Shown one piece after another: positions 57,368 through 64,000 of a stretch of 64,000 nucleotides of DNA. The position numbers and the translations under genes are program-made. The notes beneath the pieces were generated by a model, which was given only the letters and a program-made list of their open reading frames with translations, had not been told where the DNA came from and did not search any database. The DNA comes from Corynebacterium riegelii. GTDB lineage: Bacteria > Actinomycetota > Actinomycetes > Mycobacteriales > Mycobacteriaceae. The DNA lies in NCBI RefSeq assembly GCF_016728505.1, contig NZ_CP068159.1, forward strand, positions 1,302,001 through 1,366,000, given 5' to 3'. Each line of letters begins with the position of its first letter. Position 1 is the stretch's first letter.

Positions 57368-58306
57368 GTGACTAAGAAGCTAGGGTTGGCTTGCCTCGCC
57401 GTCGCGGCGCTCCTTGTAGCGTCGTTGGCGGTGGGGCAATACGACATTCTGGGATCTGCTGACGGGTGGGAGATGTTCCAAACCACCCGCGTTCCGCGCA
57501 CCATTGCACTGGTACTTGCCGGTGCCGCAATGGCAATGTGCGGACTGATTATGCAGATGTTGACGCAGAACCGTTTTGTGGAACCGACCACAACAGGTAC
57601 GACGGAGTGGGCTGGACTTGGTCTGTTGACGTCATATGTGCTGTTTCCAAACGGCACCATCATGACGCGCATGGTCATGGCTGTGGTATTCGCGTTTGTG
57701 GGCACCATGGTGTTTTTCGCTTTCCTGCGCAAAGTGACGCTACGTTCAAGCCTGATTGTGCCGATTGTGGGCATCATGCTCGGTGCAGTTGTGAGCTCTG
57801 TGTCCACGTTCTTCGCGCTGAAAACAGACCTGCTGCAGTCCCTGGGGGTGTGGTTTGCCGGGTCCTTTACCAGCGTCATCGTTGGTCAGTACGAGGTCTT
57901 GTGGATCGTGCTTGCGGTCGTGATCGCCGTGTTCTTCTATGCGGACAGGCTTACTGCGGCGGGGCTGGGGGAGGATATCGCCACCAATATTGGACTGAAT
58001 TACAACCGGGTTGTGTTGGTGGGGACCTCGCTGGTTGCCATCGCCGCCGGTGTGGTCACAGTCACGGTGGGCAATCTGCCGTTCCTTGGTTTGATCGTCC
58101 CGAACATCGTGAGCATGATGCGTGGCGACGACCTGCGTTCCAACCTCCCGTGGGTCTGCCTGCTTGGCATCACGATTGTGACCGTGTGCGACATTCTTGG
58201 CCGCACTGTCATCGCACCGTTTGAAATGCCGGTGTCGGTCATCTTGGGTGTGGTTGGTGCTGTGGTGTTTATCGCTTTGATTGTGAAGCAGGTGCGGCGT
58301 GGCTAA
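57368..58306 (+). CDS. Siderophore ABC permease 1 (FecCD/YclN type)
   Basis: 312 aa from GTG. About nine membrane segments; VPRTIALVLAGAAMAMCGLIMQ near residue 41 and GNLPFLGLIVPNIVSM near 238 are FecCD signatures. It overlaps permease 2 by 8 nt. The two permeases presumably heterodimerise as in YclNO. Confidence 0.92.
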   Translation: MTKKLGLACLAVAALLVASLAVGQYDILGSADGWEMFQTTRVPRTIALVLAGAAMAMCGLIMQMLTQNRFVEPTTTGTTEWAGLGLLTSYVLFPNGTIMTRMVMAVVFAFVGTMVFFAFLRKVTLRSSLIVPIVGIMLGAVVSSVSTFFALKTDLLQSLGVWFAGSFTSVIVGQYEVLWIVLAVVIAVFFYADRLTAAGLGEDIATNIGLNYNRVVLVGTSLVAIAAGVVTVTVGNLPFLGLIVPNIVSMMRGDDLRSNLPWVCLLGITIVTVCDILGRTVIAPFEMPVSVILGVVGAVVFIALIVKQVRRG

Positions 58307-59321
58307 TCGTGTCGTGGCTAATCGTTCGGTGGGCAGCTTCGCAACGTCGACAAGCAAAAAGCGCTACTGGGTGGTCATGGGAGTGCTGCTGGTGGTGGCT
58401 TTGACATGCGGTGCTGGCCTGTTGGCGTACAACAACCCGATGGAGTTCGGCTCCCGCGGCTACTGGCTGATTGCGCAGCGCCGGCTTGCAGCCGTGACCG
58501 CGATGGCGATTGTTGCAGTGTGCCAAGGCTTTGCGACGGTTGCGTTCCAAACCATCACCAATAACCGCATTCTCACGCCTTCAATCATGGGCTTTGAGTC
58601 CCTGTACGTGGCTATCCATACCGCTACCATCTACTTCTTTGGTGTAAGTGGCCTGCTGCAAGGGCGAACGACCAGTATGTTCGTGCTGCAGGTTGCGTTG
58701 ATGATTGGCCTGTCACTGGTGCTGTACTCCTGGTTGCTCAGTGATAACGAGGCGAACCTGCATGCGATGCTGCTCGTCGGCATCGTGCTGGGTGGCGGCC
58801 TGGCCAGCGTGTCCACGTTCATGCAGCGCATGCTCACCCCGAGTGACTTTGATGTGCTCACGGCGCGACTCTTCGGTTCAGTCAATAACGCTGACCCGTC
58901 GTACTACCCAATTGCACTTCCACTGGTAGCGGCGGCGGTGGTGCTTATTTTGCTGCGCTCACGGTATTTGAACGTGCTGGGGTTGGGGCGAAATGCCGCC
59001 ATGAATTTGGGCGTGAGCTTCCGCGGTAATGCGATTTACATCTTGGTGTTGGTGGCGGTGCTGATGGCAGTGTCGACCGCGTTGGTTGGACCAATGACCT
59101 TCCTCGGCTTTCTGGTGGCGACGCTGACGTATCAATTTGCTGACACCTATGACCACCGATACCTGCTGCCGATGGCGGCACTGATGGGCTTCTGTATTTT
59201 GACCAGCGCGTATTTCCTGATGAACCACGTGTTTTACGCGCAGGGTGTGGTGTCCATCATCATCGAGCTTGTCGGTGGCTTGACATTCCTCGTGGTGATC
59301 CTGAGAAAGGGAAGACTGTGA
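58299..59321 (+). CDS. Siderophore ABC permease 2 (FecCD/YclO type)
   Basis: 340 aa from a GTG inside the end of permease 1. About nine to ten membrane segments; RLAAVTAMAIVAVCQGFATVAFQ near residue 60 and GPMTFLGFLVATLTYQ near 263. The start overlaps by 8 nt, so translation is coupled. Unusually it carries a basic SKKRY leader of 25 residues before the first helix. Confidence 0.9.
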   Translation: MANRVVANRSVGSFATSTSKKRYWVVMGVLLVVALTCGAGLLAYNNPMEFGSRGYWLIAQRRLAAVTAMAIVAVCQGFATVAFQTITNNRILTPSIMGFESLYVAIHTATIYFFGVSGLLQGRTTSMFVLQVALMIGLSLVLYSWLLSDNEANLHAMLLVGIVLGGGLASVSTFMQRMLTPSDFDVLTARLFGSVNNADPSYYPIALPLVAAAVVLILLRSRYLNVLGLGRNAAMNLGVSFRGNAIYILVLVAVLMAVSTALVGPMTFLGFLVATLTYQFADTYDHRYLLPMAALMGFCILTSAYFLMNHVFYAQGVVSIIIELVGGLTFLVVILRKGRL

Positions 59322-60073
59322 TTACGCTTTCACGCGTTCGTAAGGACTATTCCGCAGAAACCACTATCGGTCCGGTTGATCTGGACATTCCCGCCGGTGG
59401 CATTACCGCGCTCGTGGGCCCGAATGGTGCAGGTAAGTCCACGCTGCTCACCATGATTGGCCGTCTGCTGGACTTGGACGAAGGCACGATTGCTGTCGGC
59501 CAGATGGACGTGTCCAGCACGAAGTCCAAGGACCTGGCGAAAGTGGTGTCCATCCTGCGACAGGAGAACCACTTTGTTACCCGTCTAACGGTGCGTCAGC
59601 TTGTCGGGTTCGGGCGCTTCCCGTATTCAGGTGGTCGCCTGACTGCCCAGGACGAGCAGATTGTGTCCAAGTACATCGACTTTCTGGACCTGCGCGAGCT
59701 GGAGAACAGGTTCTTGGACCAACTCTCCGGAGGTCAGCGCCAGCGCGCGTATGTAGCGATGGTGCTGTGTCAGGAAACTGAGTACGTCCTGCTTGATGAG
59801 CCCCTGAATAACCTCGACATCGCCCACAGCGTGGACATGATGCAGCACCTGAAAGCAGCCGCGCGCGAACTTGGACGCACCGTGGTCATTGTCCTGCATG
59901 ACATCAACTTTGCTGCCCGCTATGCGGACTACATCTGCGCTGCGAAAAACGGCCAGGTGGTGGCCTTTGGTACGCCGGAGCAGATCATGAGGGATGACTT
60001 GCTCACCCAGATCTTCAACACGCCGGTCCAGGTCATCCAGGGTCCTAATGGTCCCTTAGCGACGTACCACTGA
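59318..60073 (+). CDS. Siderophore ABC ATPase (YclP type)
   Basis: 251 aa, GTG start overlapping the previous stop (GTGA). Walker A GPNGAGKST near residue 33, Q-loop LRQENHF, signature LSGGQRQRAYV near 131, Walker B YVLLDEPLNNLD near 154, switch His VLHDINFAARYAD. Last gene of the four-gene DtxR-controlled importer. Confidence 0.93.
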   Translation: MITLSRVRKDYSAETTIGPVDLDIPAGGITALVGPNGAGKSTLLTMIGRLLDLDEGTIAVGQMDVSSTKSKDLAKVVSILRQENHFVTRLTVRQLVGFGRFPYSGGRLTAQDEQIVSKYIDFLDLRELENRFLDQLSGGQRQRAYVAMVLCQETEYVLLDEPLNNLDIAHSVDMMQHLKAAARELGRTVVIVLHDINFAARYADYICAAKNGQVVAFGTPEQIMRDDLLTQIFNTPVQVIQGPNGPLATYH

Positions 60074-60091
60074 TCCAGGATTATGCCCTTT

Positions 60092-60116
60092 GACCTGGCG
60101 ATTTGCCAGGTCTTTC
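60092..60116 (+). terminator. Terminator after the siderophore importer
   Basis: GACCTGG-CGATTTG-CCAGGTC followed by TTTCC, 19 nt beyond the ATPase stop. Confidence 0.75.
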
Positions 60117-60236
60117 CATTCATGGTTATATCTTCATCCGTTGCTTCGAGCCGGTTCGGCCGGGGAGAAGGAACAATCTAATCGCATAAAGGTTACGGTC
60201 TGATGAACTGTAAGAAACCAAGGTTTAAACGCCGGG

Positions 60237-60266
60237 TTGACAACAGATAGATCGAAACTGTAGTGT
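60237..60266 (+). promoter_or_regulatory. rRNA operon promoter
   Basis: Consensus -35 TTGACA at 60237-60242, an 18-nt spacer and TAGTGT at 60261-60266, in the expected place upstream of 16S. No other good pair is seen in the leader. Confidence 0.7.
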
Positions 60267-60642
60267 CGTACAAGCTACTTTCGCTTAGAGCCGAGAATGG
60301 TTCTAACGGGGTGTGCGTGTGTTGTTTGAGAACTCGATAGTGTGCCAATGCATTTTGTTTGTGGAATGTTGTTGTGTGTGCCACGTGTTGTGGTGTGTGC
60401 CGGTTGGTAGTGTCATGAATCTTGGATGGTGGCATTGTCTGTTTCGGTGCGTCACATGGTGATGTTTTGCTGAAAATGTTGTTTCTTGGTGTTTTTCCTC
60501 GTCGGATGGCCAAGAAACGTAAAGTAATTCAAGGATTTTATTTTTAAGCCAGGCTGACATTTCATGCTTTTTGGTGTGTTGTGTTGGTTGGTTTGTTTTT
60601 GGTTAGGTATTGGGCTTTTCACGGCCTGTTTCTGCTGAAACG
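60267..60642 (+). other. rRNA leader
   Basis: About 376 nt between promoter and 16S with no gene. It includes TTTGAGAACTCGATAGTGTG near 60326, an actinobacterial leader signature; a related TGTGAGAACTGGAGAGTGGA lies in the 16S-23S spacer, consistent with processing or antitermination elements. T/G-rich. Confidence 0.7.

Positions 60643-64000
<3,358 letters not shown>

Overview
The window reads as chromosomal DNA of a urease-positive Corynebacterium (Actinobacteria). The evidence is a tmRNA whose tag peptide is AEKNSQRDYALAA, a 16S/23S operon of corynebacterial type without spacer tRNAs, two DtxR-type iron boxes, a DUF222/HNH gene, a glutathionyl-hydroquinone-reductase homologue in a mycothiol-using lineage, and moderately high GC. 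Species cannot be named from this window alone.

Layout. 0.1-1.7 kb: SulP anion transporter. 1.76-3.6 kb: a plasmid mobilisation remnant (relaxase fragment overlapped in another frame by a membrane-anchored coiled-coil MobB-like gene), with an IS6-type terminus at one edge. 3.7-7.5 kb: a DtxR-box-controlled operon of two fused ABC half-transporters of the YbtPQ/IrtAB/CdtPQ type. 7.5-10.3 kb: small membrane proteins and a decayed flavodoxin. 10.3-14.2 kb: three coupled genes, a DASS carboxylate transporter, a soluble histidine kinase with pseudo-receiver and cNMP-binding domains, and a receiver-only response regulator. 14.3-17 kb: a tandem-duplicated membrane protein and an NCS1 permease. 17-19 kb: a hypothetical gene and a hydroquinone reductase. 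19-25 kb: type I restriction-modification hsdM-hsdS-hsdR.

25-40.6 kb is a thiamine thiazole operon (thiE-thiO-thiS-thiG-thiF order, minus strand) broken by two blocks: an AAA/DUF4143 ATPase between thiE and thiO, and a block of about 10 kb between thiG and thiF. The second block holds an EamA transporter with ureABCEFGD (plus strand) and a FecCD-type metal ABC importer with an ArsR regulator (minus strand). Urease needs nickel, so the importer is a plausible nickel supplier, but this is inference.

40.6-47.9 kb: a DUF418 protein, a CDF metal exporter behind a yybP-ykoY (Mn2+) riboswitch, a GNAT protein, a secreted serine protease, two overlapping inositol-monophosphatase-family genes (one hisN-like), and thiC behind a TPP riboswitch. 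47.9-52.3 kb: the conserved block prfB-ftsE-ftsX-smpB-SDR-ssrA. 52.3-56.1 kb: accessory genes next to ssrA (RhuM-like protein, lipoprotein, HNH endonuclease). 56.2-60.1 kb: a second DtxR-box iron-siderophore importer (binding lipoprotein, two permeases, ATPase). 60.2-64 kb: rRNA promoter and leader, complete 16S rRNA, spacer, and the first part of 23S rRNA.

For novelty, the best candidates are the transporter/cNMP-kinase/receiver unit, the dual-coding mobilisation remnant, the twice-interrupted thiamine operon, and the tandem operator-like repeat in front of the DUF4143 ATPase.
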